DNA from: Hoeflea_A sp963921345
Lineage (GTDB): Bacteria > Pseudomonadota > Alphaproteobacteria > Rhizobiales > Rhizobiaceae
Assembly (NCBI GenBank): GCA_963921345.3
Contig: CAWUFE020000007.1
Span: forward strand, 2,604,001 to 2,668,000
DNA: 64,000 bases
Reading direction: 5' to 3'
Position 1 is the first letter of the stretch; every line of letters starts with the position of its first letter. The position numbers and the translations under genes are program-made. The notes under the pieces were generated by a model that saw only the letters and a program-made list of their open reading frames with translations, did no database searches and was not told the DNA's origin. Shown in pieces: positions 34,459-42,402 of this stretch.

Positions 34459-34713
34459 TTACTCGCCCTGCCCGCCCCAGATGTAACCGGGTTCGTCGTA
34501 GTCGCCGGCGTCGATTTCGATATCCACGTCCGGTTCCAGGTCCGGATTGAACGTCTCGAAATCGCAGTCGCCGTCGATCTCATCGGCGATCTCGATGAGC
34601 ATCGCGATCAGATTTTCAAGGCGAGTGCGTTGCTGAACAAGGGTGGCGCTCGGTTGTTTGTGCTCGGCCAGGTGCGGTGCTAGAAAAGCATCAGCCATGC
34701 CGCGATCCTCCAC
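34459..34713 (-). CDS. Small acidic protein
   Basis: 84 residues: helical N-terminus with a leucine heptad (RLENLIAMLIEIADEIDG) and an extremely acidic C-terminus (DGDCDFETFNPDLEPDVDIEIDAGDYDEPG). Similar small helix-plus-acid-tail proteins recur in rhizobial prophages. Role unknown; DNA mimicry is conceivable but unproven. Confidence 0.55.
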   Translation of the reverse strand: MEDRGMADAFLAPHLAEHKQPSATLVQQRTRLENLIAMLIEIADEIDGDCDFETFNPDLEPDVDIEIDAGDYDEPGYIWGGQGE

Positions 34714-34771
34714 AGATCCGGTTTCGGTTAGGGCCGGTGCGGAAGCTGCTACTTCGCGCCGGCTCGATATT

Positions 34772-34815
34772 GTGCTAACACGGTTTCAACTCGAGGTCAA
34801 TAACTGTGTTATCAC
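34772..34815. promoter_or_regulatory. Two 10-bp operator-like palindromes before the RHH gene
   Basis: GTGCTAACAC (34772-34781) and GTGTTATCAC (34806-34815) share the pattern GTGyTAwCAC. The second covers the GTG start codon of the RHH gene. Spacing and symmetry suggest autoregulation by the RHH protein. Confidence 0.5.
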
Positions 34816-35024
34816 AAAAACCAAAACGTAGAGGGCCGCCCCCTACTGGCAAAGGCAAAATGATAGGCGTGCGCCTGCACGATGATCTCCTGAAGCCCCT
34901 GGACTCATACATAGCCGCACAACAGGACACACCTTCTCGACCTGAAGCCATGCGTCGCCTCATACGTAAGGGGCTGGAGGATTTGGAGTTGCTGGACCCC
35001 AATAAGCCGGTGGGTCCAGATTAG
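34806..35024 (+). CDS. Ribbon-helix-helix (CopG/Arc-type) regulator
   Basis: 72 residues from GTG. The core KMIGVRLHDDLLKPLDSYIAAQQDTPSRPEAMRRLIRKGLEDL has the beta-strand/helix/helix pattern of RHH repressors with a basic N-terminal tail. No toxin partner is adjacent. It is read convergently with the histidine kinase gene and may control the flanking cargo. Confidence 0.75.
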   Translation: MLSQKPKRRGPPPTGKGKMIGVRLHDDLLKPLDSYIAAQQDTPSRPEAMRRLIRKGLEDLELLDPNKPVGPD

Positions 35025-35052
35025 CCGCATATACCAGTGGTACCCGGATCAA

Positions 35053-36117
35053 TCAACTAAATCGAGATTTCCTTTCGAAATCACTGTGACTATTCCCCGA
35101 CTTTGGAACTGCAACTTTAAAGGTGATATCTCTGACGTCTCCATCTGAAGAACTGAAAGTCATCTCCCCAACTTCAACGGAGATTCTACCACCAAACCTT
35201 CTCACTAACATATCTGCCAAATACAATCCAATACCAGAGCCGGCGCTCCCTCGCTGCACCGCGTTTTGACTTCTGTAGTTCTTCCTAAAAATTTTTTCCC
35301 TTTCATCGAAATCAATGTGCGGTCCAAGGGATTTTATCTCTATCTCAATGTTATTTTCGATCTCAAATATTCTTATTTTTACATCGCTATTTCTCGGTGA
35401 GTACTTTATCGCATTGTCCAATAGAACGTATGTAACTATTTCAAATACATCCGGCCCGCGGCTGGAGCTGAATGAGCTTCCTGAAAACTGAAGGGTAACG
35501 TTTTGCCTTGTCGCAATTGGGCGAAAACTGCGCACAACTTTATCCACTCTCCTGTAGATTGGAACATCCTTTATTTCCAGATCAGAAGAGGGGTTCCCTG
35601 AAAAATCCAGGAGATCCGTACGGATCTTCAGCATGCTCTGTGCGCCCACTATGTTCTCGATACGTTCGACCGCTTCATTAACTGCACCCTGCTCGAGAGC
35701 GTTCTTTGCTTCAACGGCCGCGTGATAAATGGAGGTCGAGAGCCGCCGCAGATCATGGACTAAAACGTCAAAGTCCGCTGAGATTTTTTGTCTCTCTCTC
35801 GCTTCAAACGCCATCACATGTTCGATGAATTTCTCAAACTGTTCCCTAGAGTAAAACTTCGTCATCTTATTGAAAGGCGCTTTCTGTGTTGTCCCAGTTG
35901 GATTCAACCCCGGAAAAACGTATGAAACGTTTTCATCAGTAGCGACTGTATACGCCCAAAATCCGTAATCTATTTTGTGCCAACCTGACTGCCGTAGCCG
36001 TGAGTAAGCGCTTATTTTTCCAGATCCACCGAGTTCCGGCAACAGACGTAATATTTGCCCGTCGTGGAATTCATATTCCTGACCAGGTCCGCAAACAACA
36101 ATAGGGACTGCAAACAT
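35053..36117 (-). CDS. Histidine kinase-like protein, phage-borne
   Basis: 354 residues, cytoplasmic (no TM). Residues 1-110 are an unrecognised sensor-like domain; 115-170 a DHp-like helix pair with VHDLRRLS (His121 as phosphoacceptor candidate); 185-340 a HATPase_c domain with N box LLDNAIKYS and G box GSGIGLYLADMLVRRFGG. The usual DxG of the D box is replaced around SLGPHID. AT-rich codon use sets it apart from neighbours. Directly follows the response-regulator gene, so the two form an operon. Confidence 0.8.
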   Translation of the reverse strand: MFAVPIVVCGPGQEYEFHDGQILRLLPELGGSGKISAYSRLRQSGWHKIDYGFWAYTVATDENVSYVFPGLNPTGTTQKAPFNKMTKFYSREQFEKFIEHVMAFEARERQKISADFDVLVHDLRRLSTSIYHAAVEAKNALEQGAVNEAVERIENIVGAQSMLKIRTDLLDFSGNPSSDLEIKDVPIYRRVDKVVRSFRPIATRQNVTLQFSGSSFSSSRGPDVFEIVTYVLLDNAIKYSPRNSDVKIRIFEIENNIEIEIKSLGPHIDFDEREKIFRKNYRSQNAVQRGSAGSGIGLYLADMLVRRFGGRISVEVGEMTFSSSDGDVRDITFKVAVPKSGNSHSDFERKSRFS

Positions 36118-36118
36118 A

Positions 36119-36817
36119 CTATGCCATTAAAACGGAAAATATTGCTGACGACGCCACACCTTTCGCAATGTCTGCAGCAACTCCTTTAATTGCGCCCTTT
36201 CCAATTATTGTATGAATTGCATCAAAATCTTTATCCTTTGCGTTTATTGATCTCACATACGCATCCTCCAACTCCATTATTTGTTTAGTAGAAATGCGCT
36301 CTTCTACCAAGCTTAATCTAATCCGTTCCCAAATCTCAGATGGATCCGATGCAAGATTGATGAGGTTGTCCAGCTCTTCGGTCCACGTCTCTAACTCTGC
36401 ATCTTTTTGAATATATTTGTCTGCAAGCAACTTTGCCCTGTGCGTTGCATCTGACATCGTGGAGGATCCAGTGTACGCCGCCACAACGATAGCTGGGTAA
36501 TTCCTCCGAATTTCCTTTATCAGCGCAGCACCTTGCAAGCTTTTGTCGAAGCTCAGTCCAACATCCATCAAATCGCAGAGTATGACGGGATATTTTTCAA
36601 CGGAACTTACGTTGTTTATGTCCCCGATTTCAGCGATATCATAACCGTAGTTCCTAAGGTTGCGCCCGGCTTCGAAAGTCTGATCGTCAATGACCGCGAT
36701 TGGAATTGAGCTACGTTTTTCATTCTGAATCGGCGGTTCAAAACTCCTTCCGGCTGGCGATTTAACATCATTGATACTCTTGTATCCGGTGATAATTTTC
36801 ACTAGATCAAACCTCAT
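36119..36817 (-). CDS. Response-regulator receiver protein with hydrophobic C-terminus
   Basis: 232 residues. Receiver domain at about 38-150: VIDDQ (Asp44/45), VILCDLMD (Asp82 phosphoacceptor), AAYTGSS (Thr116) and YIQKDAE (Lys138), all the canonical positions. No DNA-binding output domain follows; instead a helical region and a Gly/Ala-rich hydrophobic end (GKGAIKGVAADIAKGVASSA) that might insert in a membrane. AT-rich like its partner. Function inferred only: signalling-controlled effector. Confidence 0.75.
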   Translation of the reverse strand: MRFDLVKIITGYKSINDVKSPAGRSFEPPIQNEKRSSIPIAVIDDQTFEAGRNLRNYGYDIAEIGDINNVSSVEKYPVILCDLMDVGLSFDKSLQGAALIKEIRRNYPAIVVAAYTGSSTMSDATHRAKLLADKYIQKDAELETWTEELDNLINLASDPSEIWERIRLSLVEERISTKQIMELEDAYVRSINAKDKDFDAIHTIIGKGAIKGVAADIAKGVASSAIFSVLMA

Positions 36818-36937
36818 TTCAAAGCCAATGCAATGTTAGTCCTGCCCCACACGATTTTCCCAATCATCCTTGATTTAGCCCGGTCTTGCGTCAACCCTTT
36901 TGATCAACCTAAAGCTAACTCAGGATCATTCAGTCTG

Positions 36938-37204
36938 CTAGCCCAACTCCTGCAGCGCGGAATGCCAATGGGTCCCGTTGTCTTTCTCGTTTATTTGGGG
37001 AGAGCGACTAAACAGTCCAGGGTCATTGCTCGCAGCTGTCGTGATTGATTGCCGGATCATTCCGAGGCTGAAGCCACCGGCACCGCTGAACAGGCCGATT
37101 CCCGTCGGCTTTGGCTGCGTTGCCCGCTCAGCGATGCGCCCCGGCACGATCAGACGGGATGGCATCATGCAGAACTCGGATGTTGCGTTCCAAAGGCTGC
37201 TCAT
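36938..37204 (-). pseudogene. Remnant of a cytosine-5 DNA methyltransferase (N-terminus only)
   Basis: After 30 unspecific residues the frame reads IGLFSGAGGFSLGMI, the diagnostic motif I of C5-methyltransferases. No other motif follows (the PC and ENV motifs are absent) and the frame stops after ~40 more residues. The start ATG overlaps the preceding stop (ATGA), so it was once an operon member. The loss probably accompanied arrival of the HK/RR genes next to it. Confidence 0.65.
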
Positions 37205-37443
37205 CGCCGTACCACCTCCACGGCTTTCGTTCGTCCACGCTGCTTGACCAACTTGGGCACGGCGGCTTTGCCGCCTTCCCGGTACGGCGTCGCCAACAAC
37301 GGCGGCGCTTCGCTTGCCTTGAACGGCGGGGAACCCGCCGGGCTCGCCTTGAAAAGCGCTTCCGCTGCTGCCTTACGTCCCTGTCGGCTCTGCGCCCGCC
37401 AGCACCGGATATCGATGTTGACGAATGACAGAAGCAGGCGCAT
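37201..37443 (-). CDS. Unknown small protein containing palindromic elements
   Basis: 80 residues from an internal Met (MRLLLSFVNIDIRCWRAQS). The middle (FKASPAGSPPFKASEAPPLL, then REGGKAAVPK) is encoded by two palindromic elements. The natural protein was probably short: MRLLLSFVNIDIR... plus ...KAVEVVRR. A different frame starting at 37532 (MNAYEWKAEPVVGGYLALFRR) overlaps the RNase HI stop and could be the true upstream part, which would imply a frameshift. Confidence 0.4.
   Translation of the reverse strand: MRLLLSFVNIDIRCWRAQSRQGRKAAAEALFKASPAGSPPFKASEAPPLLATPYREGGKAAVPKLVKQRGRTKAVEVVRR
37255..37350. repeat. Palindromic element cluster (two units)
   Basis: Contains GGCGGCTTTGCCGCC hairpin followed by GGCGGCGCTTCGCTTGCCTT and CGGCGGGGAACCCGCCG. 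About 54 bases (CGCCAACAACGGCGG... to ...AACCCGCCGGGCT) are identical to part of the cluster at 39861-40033. Confidence 0.85.
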
Positions 37444-37528
37444 CGCGGCGTTCTCGGCCAGGTGGCGACGCGGCGGAACAGCGCGAGATAGCCGCCGACA
37501 ACCGGTTCGGCCTTCCACTCGTAAGCGT

Positions 37529-38110
37529 TCATGGCGCCGTCGCGCTCATGCGCGCCTGTTCGGCCAGCTGGTCGGCCCGCTCGTTGCCGGCGTGACCGGC
37601 ATGGCCCCGCGTCCAGCGCAATTCGAACGACAGCCGCTCAGCCAGAGGATCGATTTCAGCCCAAAGATCGGCGTTCGGAAGGGCCTTGTTCCTGCCTTTC
37701 TTCCAACCACGCTTGCGCCAGCCGAAGCGCCATTTTGTGACGGCGTTGACCACGTACTGACTGTCGCTAAGGATTTCCACGGCCAGGGGCGGCCGGTTCG
37801 CTTCGAGCCAGCGCAGCGCCTCCAGGACAGCGGTGATTTCCATGCGGTTGTTCGTCGTATGGCGCTCACTGCCCTGTCCGACGTCGGTCTCAAGGCCGTC
37901 CTGGAAGACACAGAACGCCCATCCGCCAGGTCCGGGGTTCGGCCAGCAAGAGCCATCGGTGCAGATCGTGACCTTCCTGGTGGCGCCGTGTCGCTTGAGG
38001 TACTCGTCGCGGGCAGCATCAAACGGCAGGCCTCTTTTCAGGATGGTGTCGCCGTCAACCACGGCCCAACCATCGGTCAATTCGCGAACCTCAATGCCCA
38101 AAGAATGCAT
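37529..38110 (-). CDS. rnhA: Ribonuclease HI
   Basis: 193 residues. RNase H fold from residue ~47: TICTDGSCWPNPGPGGW (catalytic Asp), NNRMEITAVLEAL (Glu), ILSDSQYVVNAV (Asp), RGHAGHAGNERADQLA (His and Asp). A 45-residue N-terminal extension is not part of the E. coli enzyme. Removes RNA from RNA-DNA hybrids, probably primers or R-loops in phage replication. Confidence 0.9.
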   Translation of the reverse strand: MHSLGIEVRELTDGWAVVDGDTILKRGLPFDAARDEYLKRHGATRKVTICTDGSCWPNPGPGGWAFCVFQDGLETDVGQGSERHTTNNRMEITAVLEALRWLEANRPPLAVEILSDSQYVVNAVTKWRFGWRKRGWKKGRNKALPNADLWAEIDPLAERLSFELRWTRGHAGHAGNERADQLAEQARMSATAP

Positions 38111-38743
38111 GTGTCTCTCCTCTGCTGGCTGCTTTCAAAATTGACTGAAAAGGTCGGGTTTTCCTCGCACGCATGCACGTACCAACCAGCTACCTCTGAG
38201 TCTGTTGCCTGGTGAGTGTTGCAAGGCCCGTCGTCTCGCTGCTGCTGTACTGTTCTGGTAGGGCCTGTCGTCCAAGTCCGTTCCTCCGGGATCCAAAAGA
38301 TAGGCACACCTCGCCCGTCGTCCGGGGCGAGGTGTGCCTACCGACAATCGGGTCAGATGGCACCTGTTGGATCGGGTTCAGATTTGCCTTTGCACGCATG
38401 CCTGCGCAAATCTGAGGAAGTGGGGCTATGCGGTCACTTCATTCCCGGCGATACGCTGGCTCATCCGAGCCACACAGCGGCACCTCGTCACGCCACCAAC
38501 AGCGCAGCGTGGGAGGCTCCAGCTCCTTTTCGGGCTGGGTCCTGGCGGAGAAGAACGATACACGTTTGCTGTAACCAGACACACATCCCCCAGTGTTGCA
38601 GACGGCAGTGTCTTTCGCAGGCCATAGTCGGACGTTCAGGGCACGTCCACTCCCAGACTTCTCTTTAGGGATGCCCACCGGTTGACCGGGGATGACCCGG
38701 TCTTCCGGCTTCCGCGAACAGCAACTTCGCGGGATTGGTACGC
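38111..38743. other. 633-bp non-coding region between RNase HI and primase genes
   Basis: No protein-like frame on either strand. It contains the long inverted repeat at 38301-38340, two occurrences of GCACGCATGC (near 38167 and 38392), and short AT-rich stretches. Placement inside the replication cluster makes it a candidate replication origin or the promoter region for rnhA and downstream genes. Confidence 0.5.
38301..38340. repeat. 16-bp perfect inverted repeat (hairpin)
   Basis: TAGGCACACCTCGCCC and its exact complement separated by eight or nine bases. The stem is long and GC-rich with no T-run, so an origin element, protein-binding cruciform or attenuator is more likely than a simple terminator. 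Confidence 0.7.
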
Positions 38744-39685
38744 TTACCGCATGATGCCCTCCCGCAGTCGCATCGCCACGGCCCTCAGGCCGTCGCGCTG
38801 GTGCATGTCGTTGAAATCGCCGCGCCTCGGTGGCATGACCCATCGGCAGCCGGACTGGCGTGCGAAATGCTCGCCCGTGCCGAGGCCCTTGAAGGTCATG
38901 ACCGGCTTGTCGTTGTCGGCAACGATGATCGGCTTGTGCGACTTCAGCCGGTTGGCAAGCTTGGCGACATTCTGCGCCGAGAAACCGACCAGGACGGTCG
39001 CGGGCTGGCCGATGAACTTGAGCGCGGTCCGAACCGAAAGCGCGGTCGCCAAGCCCTCGCAAATCCATAGTGTGCGCCCCAGCGCGACTCGGTGGAAGAC
39101 GCCGGACATCGATCCGAACAGTAGGTTCTTCTTGGCGCCGGATGGCGTGATAATCTGCAGCGAGGTCAATGTCCTGTGTTGCCTGGCCGGCGCGATAAGG
39201 TACGGCCCCTCATCCGGAACGATCGCCGGCAGCGCCTTGCGCATGGCGTCGCCGATCGGGCCTTCCGGAATAAGGCGTCCGGGATCCTCGATCGTCAGCA
39301 TGCGTTCATCCGGGAAGCCCTTGGCGATCAGATAGGGGTGCCGGTCGGGCCTGGCTGCCTGAACAATGGCCTCCGCGGCCTTGGCAGCGGTTGCCCGTTT
39401 CTCGGCGTCCTCGCGCCGACGCTTGTCCGTGTGGCGCTTGATCTCCCTTTGCTCGGCCTCGCTCAATTGCTTCCCGTCCATGCGGAATTGCGCCCGCTGG
39501 CCGGTCTGGTGGTTCCAGGCGACGCCGGTCCGACCGTTGTCGTCGATCTTGACGCGGCCATCTCCCCTGCCGTTCTTTGCAAGCGTGTCGCAGGTCAGCC
39601 AGCGACCGATGCGGTATCGTCTCGGCGGTTTGATGCCGACAGCCGCGCAGGCGTCTGCCATGGCGTCGTGGAGGGTCATTGCCAT
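38744..39685 (-). CDS. Toprim-domain primase-like protein
   Basis: 313 residues. The C-terminal half is a Toprim domain: RTLWICEGLATALSVRTAL (catalytic Glu) and KPIIVADNDKPVMTFKGLG (DxD-like). The N-terminal part (PPRRYRIGRWLTCDT, NGRTGVAWNHQTG) resembles the DUF7146-type domain of phage primase/helicase proteins. No helicase domain is fused; the adjacent DEAD helicase may partner it. Overlaps gcrA-like by ten bases. Confidence 0.8.
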   Translation of the reverse strand: MAMTLHDAMADACAAVGIKPPRRYRIGRWLTCDTLAKNGRGDGRVKIDDNGRTGVAWNHQTGQRAQFRMDGKQLSEAEQREIKRHTDKRRREDAEKRATAAKAAEAIVQAARPDRHPYLIAKGFPDERMLTIEDPGRLIPEGPIGDAMRKALPAIVPDEGPYLIAPARQHRTLTSLQIITPSGAKKNLLFGSMSGVFHRVALGRTLWICEGLATALSVRTALKFIGQPATVLVGFSAQNVAKLANRLKSHKPIIVADNDKPVMTFKGLGTGEHFARQSGCRWVMPPRRGDFNDMHQRDGLRAVAMRLREGIMR

Positions 39686-40521
39686 GCGGGCGCCACCATC
39701 AGTTTCAGGCAGTCGGCGCAGTGTGTTGCGCGCAGTCCCGTCGTCACCGTGATGTCAACAACGGCCCGTCCACAGCAGGCCATGTCCGGGCCGGGCTGGT
39801 CGTTGCCGATCGGAAACCGGCACTGCTGAGCGGCAAGATCGGCGAAGCGCGTCGGCTTCGCTGCCTCCACGGCGGGTTCTCCCGCCGTTCCGGGGCGACT
39901 TTGTCGCCCTTCTGGGCACGGCGTCGCGGTGCTTGCCCCCGGCGGGTTCCCCCGCCGCTCCTGTGGCACGGCGGCGCCAACAACGGCGGCGCTTCGCTTG
40001 CCTTGAACGGCGGGGAACCCGCCGGGCTTGCCTCTATCGATATCCTGCCGCACTCGAGCACGACGCAAAACCGTTTCGCCGCGGTCGACAGGCTCCGAGA
40101 CGGCTGGCTTGCATTCGCCATCGCCGCGATTGCCTCGCAGCGAAAGACCGCGCTCCCTCAATGCGCCCCTGACGCTGTCCGCTTTCCGGTTGAGCTTGTT
40201 GGCGATCTCCACGGCGTTCAATCGAGGTCGCTGAGCAAACAGTTGCCGCAGTCTGGTAACCTCCTCATCAGACCACTTGCCGCGCTTCAGGCCTCCGTTT
40301 GCAGGCGGGTTTTCCACCCGCGGTATCGGGTTTGGACGCCTTGCCACACCTCCCTTTCCCTTTTCCTTTGGCGGCAGCGGCAAGGCCAGCCCGATGCGAT
40401 GGCAGCGGCCGATCACGCTGTTGCGGCTGCGGCCCATGAGCGAGCCGATCTCCCTGGCCGACAGGCCACCGGCAATGATCTCGCGCAGCCGCCTGTCATC
40501 CTCTGGCGTCCACCTTTTCAT
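39676..40521 (-). CDS. GcrA-like transcription regulator with element-filled linker
   Basis: 281 residues from ATG overlapping the helicase stop (ATGA). N-terminal GcrA-type HTH MKRWTPEDDRRLREIIAGGLSAREIGSLMGRSRNSVIGRCHRIGL, then a second similar HTH (KRGKWSDEEVTRLRQLF...NRKADSVRGALRERGL). The C-terminus has AAQQCRFPIGNDQPG and MACCGRAV, the Cys-containing end of GcrA. About 75 residues between them (PGGFPAVQGKRSAAVVG... CPEGRQSRPGTAGEP) are encoded by a chain of palindromic elements. GcrA binds sigma70 and methylated GANTC promoters; this copy could redirect host cell-cycle transcription. Confidence 0.8.
   Translation of the reverse strand: MKRWTPEDDRRLREIIAGGLSAREIGSLMGRSRNSVIGRCHRIGLALPLPPKEKGKGGVARRPNPIPRVENPPANGGLKRGKWSDEEVTRLRQLFAQRPRLNAVEIANKLNRKADSVRGALRERGLSLRGNRGDGECKPAVSEPVDRGETVLRRARVRQDIDRGKPGGFPAVQGKRSAAVVGAAVPQERRGNPPGASTATPCPEGRQSRPGTAGEPAVEAAKPTRFADLAAQQCRFPIGNDQPGPDMACCGRAVVDITVTTGLRATHCADCLKLMVAPAWQ
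39861..40033. repeat. Cluster of at least three palindromic elements in the GcrA-like gene
   Basis: Successive hairpins CGGCGGGTTCTCCCGCCG, GGGCGACTTTGTCGCCC, GGCGGGTTCCCCCGCC and CGGCGGGGAACCCGCCG are joined by the shared cores CACGGCGTCGCGGTGCTTGCC and GGCGGCGCTTCGCTTGCCTT. All stay in frame with the flanking gene. Looks like repeated insertion into one site. Confidence 0.9.
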
Positions 40522-42083
40522 GCCGCCCTCCGCTTGTTCTTCCTGAAGCGTTTGACCTCGCGCTCGATGAAGGCCCAGTGATCGGGCGGCACGAGCGCCG
40601 GCGGTGCCATGTCGTACCAGCCGTAGGGCAGTTTGTTTTCCGGATATATTCCGCAAAAAATGCCATAAGCCCATCGCCGGGCGGCAGCCTCGCCGTAACG
40701 GCTATTGCGCATCGTGTAGCCAAGTGCTGCCTGCCAAGTCGCTTTTGCGTTCTTGGTAACCGCAGCCCGCAAGCCGGTGCGCGGCGCAAAATCTTCCCGT
40801 CGCGCAACGAACTCGCGCATTTCGCCGGGAACATTCTCGATGTCCGTTCTTGCTGGCTTTTCCCAACCACAGGCCACGCAAGTGCTGCCATGCAGCGCGC
40901 CGGAGCATTCCGGACACTTGATCCTTTCGCGCATCTGGTCGGATCGTTCGCGCGGCTTGCTGTCGCGTTTGGTGGATTTCGCCAGATTGCCGACGCCGTT
41001 TTCCCAGACGTCGTACATGTCCAGGCCAAAGCGCTCGACATTGCCGGAATGATCCAACCATAACGCCTTGTCCTTGCCGGGATGCGGACGCATGACGCGA
41101 CCGATCTCCTGAATGTGACTGGAAAGGCTCTTGCGATAGGGCCGGCACGATATGCCGCATTTGACATCCGGGCAGTCGAAGCCCTTGGTCAGAACACCGC
41201 AGGAAACCAGGCCGGTGATGATACTGTCGGGCCGGCGAAACTCGGAGATTTTCTCGGCGCGTTCGGCGTCATTGCGGTCGAGATAGCTGATCTGCTGGAA
41301 ATTATGTCCGGCGGCGCAAAAGGCGGCGCACAATTGCCGCCCGTGATCGACCGTCGGCGAAAAGACGATCGTCTTGACCGGCCCGCCGAAATGCTCCTTC
41401 GTCTTGGCAAGCCACTCCTCAAGCACATCGCCGACGATGCGAACGCCCGCAGCTTCGGCGCTCAAGTCGGAAAACTCGCCGCAATTGTTCAGGTCGAGTT
41501 CGGCGTCGTCAGGCGACACGGCAATGTAGATTTTGGGTTCAACCAGATACCCCTCGTCGATCAGGCGGCGCGTGGGGATGACGTTGACAACATCATCCCA
41601 GTGATCGCCCATGCCCTTCGTGAAAGGCGTCGCCGTCAGGCCGATCTTCACCACCGTCGGGTGGCGCGCCATGTAGTCCAGTGTCGTCTTGTACTGGCAA
41701 TGGGCTTCATCGACGACAATCAGGGACGGGTCGCGCGGCAGCCTTCGCCGGGCCAGCGTCTGGGCAGAACAGACCTGGATGTTTTCGTAAGGCGACCATC
41801 GTTCCTTGGCACCCTGCACGATTCCGTGACGCATGCCGTACTCGTCGAAGACGGCGCTCGTCTGGTCAACGAGCGCCACACGATCGACAACGAATAGCGA
41901 ATAGGAACCCTTGCGGTCGGCCTCCTGAAGCAGGTGTGCCGCCGTGAGGGTCTTTCCCGCACCTGTTCCGGCACACAACAGCAGGCGGCGTTTGCCCCTG
42001 CGAATGAAACCGCGCAGGTTTTCGATGGCATCGGCCTGGTAGCCGCGAAGCTGGATTTCTCTAGGCGGCGTCAGGTGCAGCAT
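40518..42083 (-). CDS. SF2 DEAD/DEAH-type helicase
   Basis: 521 residues. Motif Q/I region LRGYQADAIENL and LCAGTGAGKTLTAAHLL, motif Ia VVDRVALVDQ, motif II VVDEAHCQY, motif III IGLTATPF, motif V LVSCGVLTKGFDCPDV, motif VI QEIGRVMRP. A zinc-ribbon-like CPECSGALHGSTCVACGW follows at about 400. Probably unwinds DNA at replication forks or recombination intermediates. Start overlaps the ParB-like C-terminal coding end by 23 bases. Confidence 0.9.
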   Translation of the reverse strand: MLHLTPPREIQLRGYQADAIENLRGFIRRGKRRLLLCAGTGAGKTLTAAHLLQEADRKGSYSLFVVDRVALVDQTSAVFDEYGMRHGIVQGAKERWSPYENIQVCSAQTLARRRLPRDPSLIVVDEAHCQYKTTLDYMARHPTVVKIGLTATPFTKGMGDHWDDVVNVIPTRRLIDEGYLVEPKIYIAVSPDDAELDLNNCGEFSDLSAEAAGVRIVGDVLEEWLAKTKEHFGGPVKTIVFSPTVDHGRQLCAAFCAAGHNFQQISYLDRNDAERAEKISEFRRPDSIITGLVSCGVLTKGFDCPDVKCGISCRPYRKSLSSHIQEIGRVMRPHPGKDKALWLDHSGNVERFGLDMYDVWENGVGNLAKSTKRDSKPRERSDQMRERIKCPECSGALHGSTCVACGWEKPARTDIENVPGEMREFVARREDFAPRTGLRAAVTKNAKATWQAALGYTMRNSRYGEAAARRWAYGIFCGIYPENKLPYGWYDMAPPALVPPDHWAFIEREVKRFRKNKRRAA

Positions 42084-42402
42084 TGTCTTGCTCCGGTGCT
42101 CCGATCTGCTTCTTGAGGTCCTTGATCTCCTTCTTCATGAAATTGATGCGCCGCTGCTTGCGGGCGGCATCGGCCATGTGCTCCTTCATCCGGTAACTGA
42201 CCGCGTCCCTTTGGCGCTGGGCGTTTCGCAGTGCGCGACCACCTTCCAGGTCGTCGAACTCCCTCAGGCGGGATTTCAATTGCTGGATTTCGAAGCGCTG
42301 GTCCTTGATTTTCTTCTTCTGCTCTTCGACCTGAAGGCGCATGCCGATCCAGTCGTCTTCGATGGCTTCCGGTGTCAGCTTGCGGAGTTGCCTGCGAAGC
42401 TT

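Noticed and set aside
34806..35024. Antitoxin of a toxin-antitoxin pair
   Set aside because: RHH fold fits an antitoxin, but no adjacent co-directional toxin-sized gene exists.
36938..37204. Functional cytosine methyltransferase
   Set aside because: Only motif I is present; catalytic PC motif and target recognition region are absent.
38301..38340. Rho-independent terminator
   Set aside because: Long GC-rich hairpin lacks a T-run on either strand.
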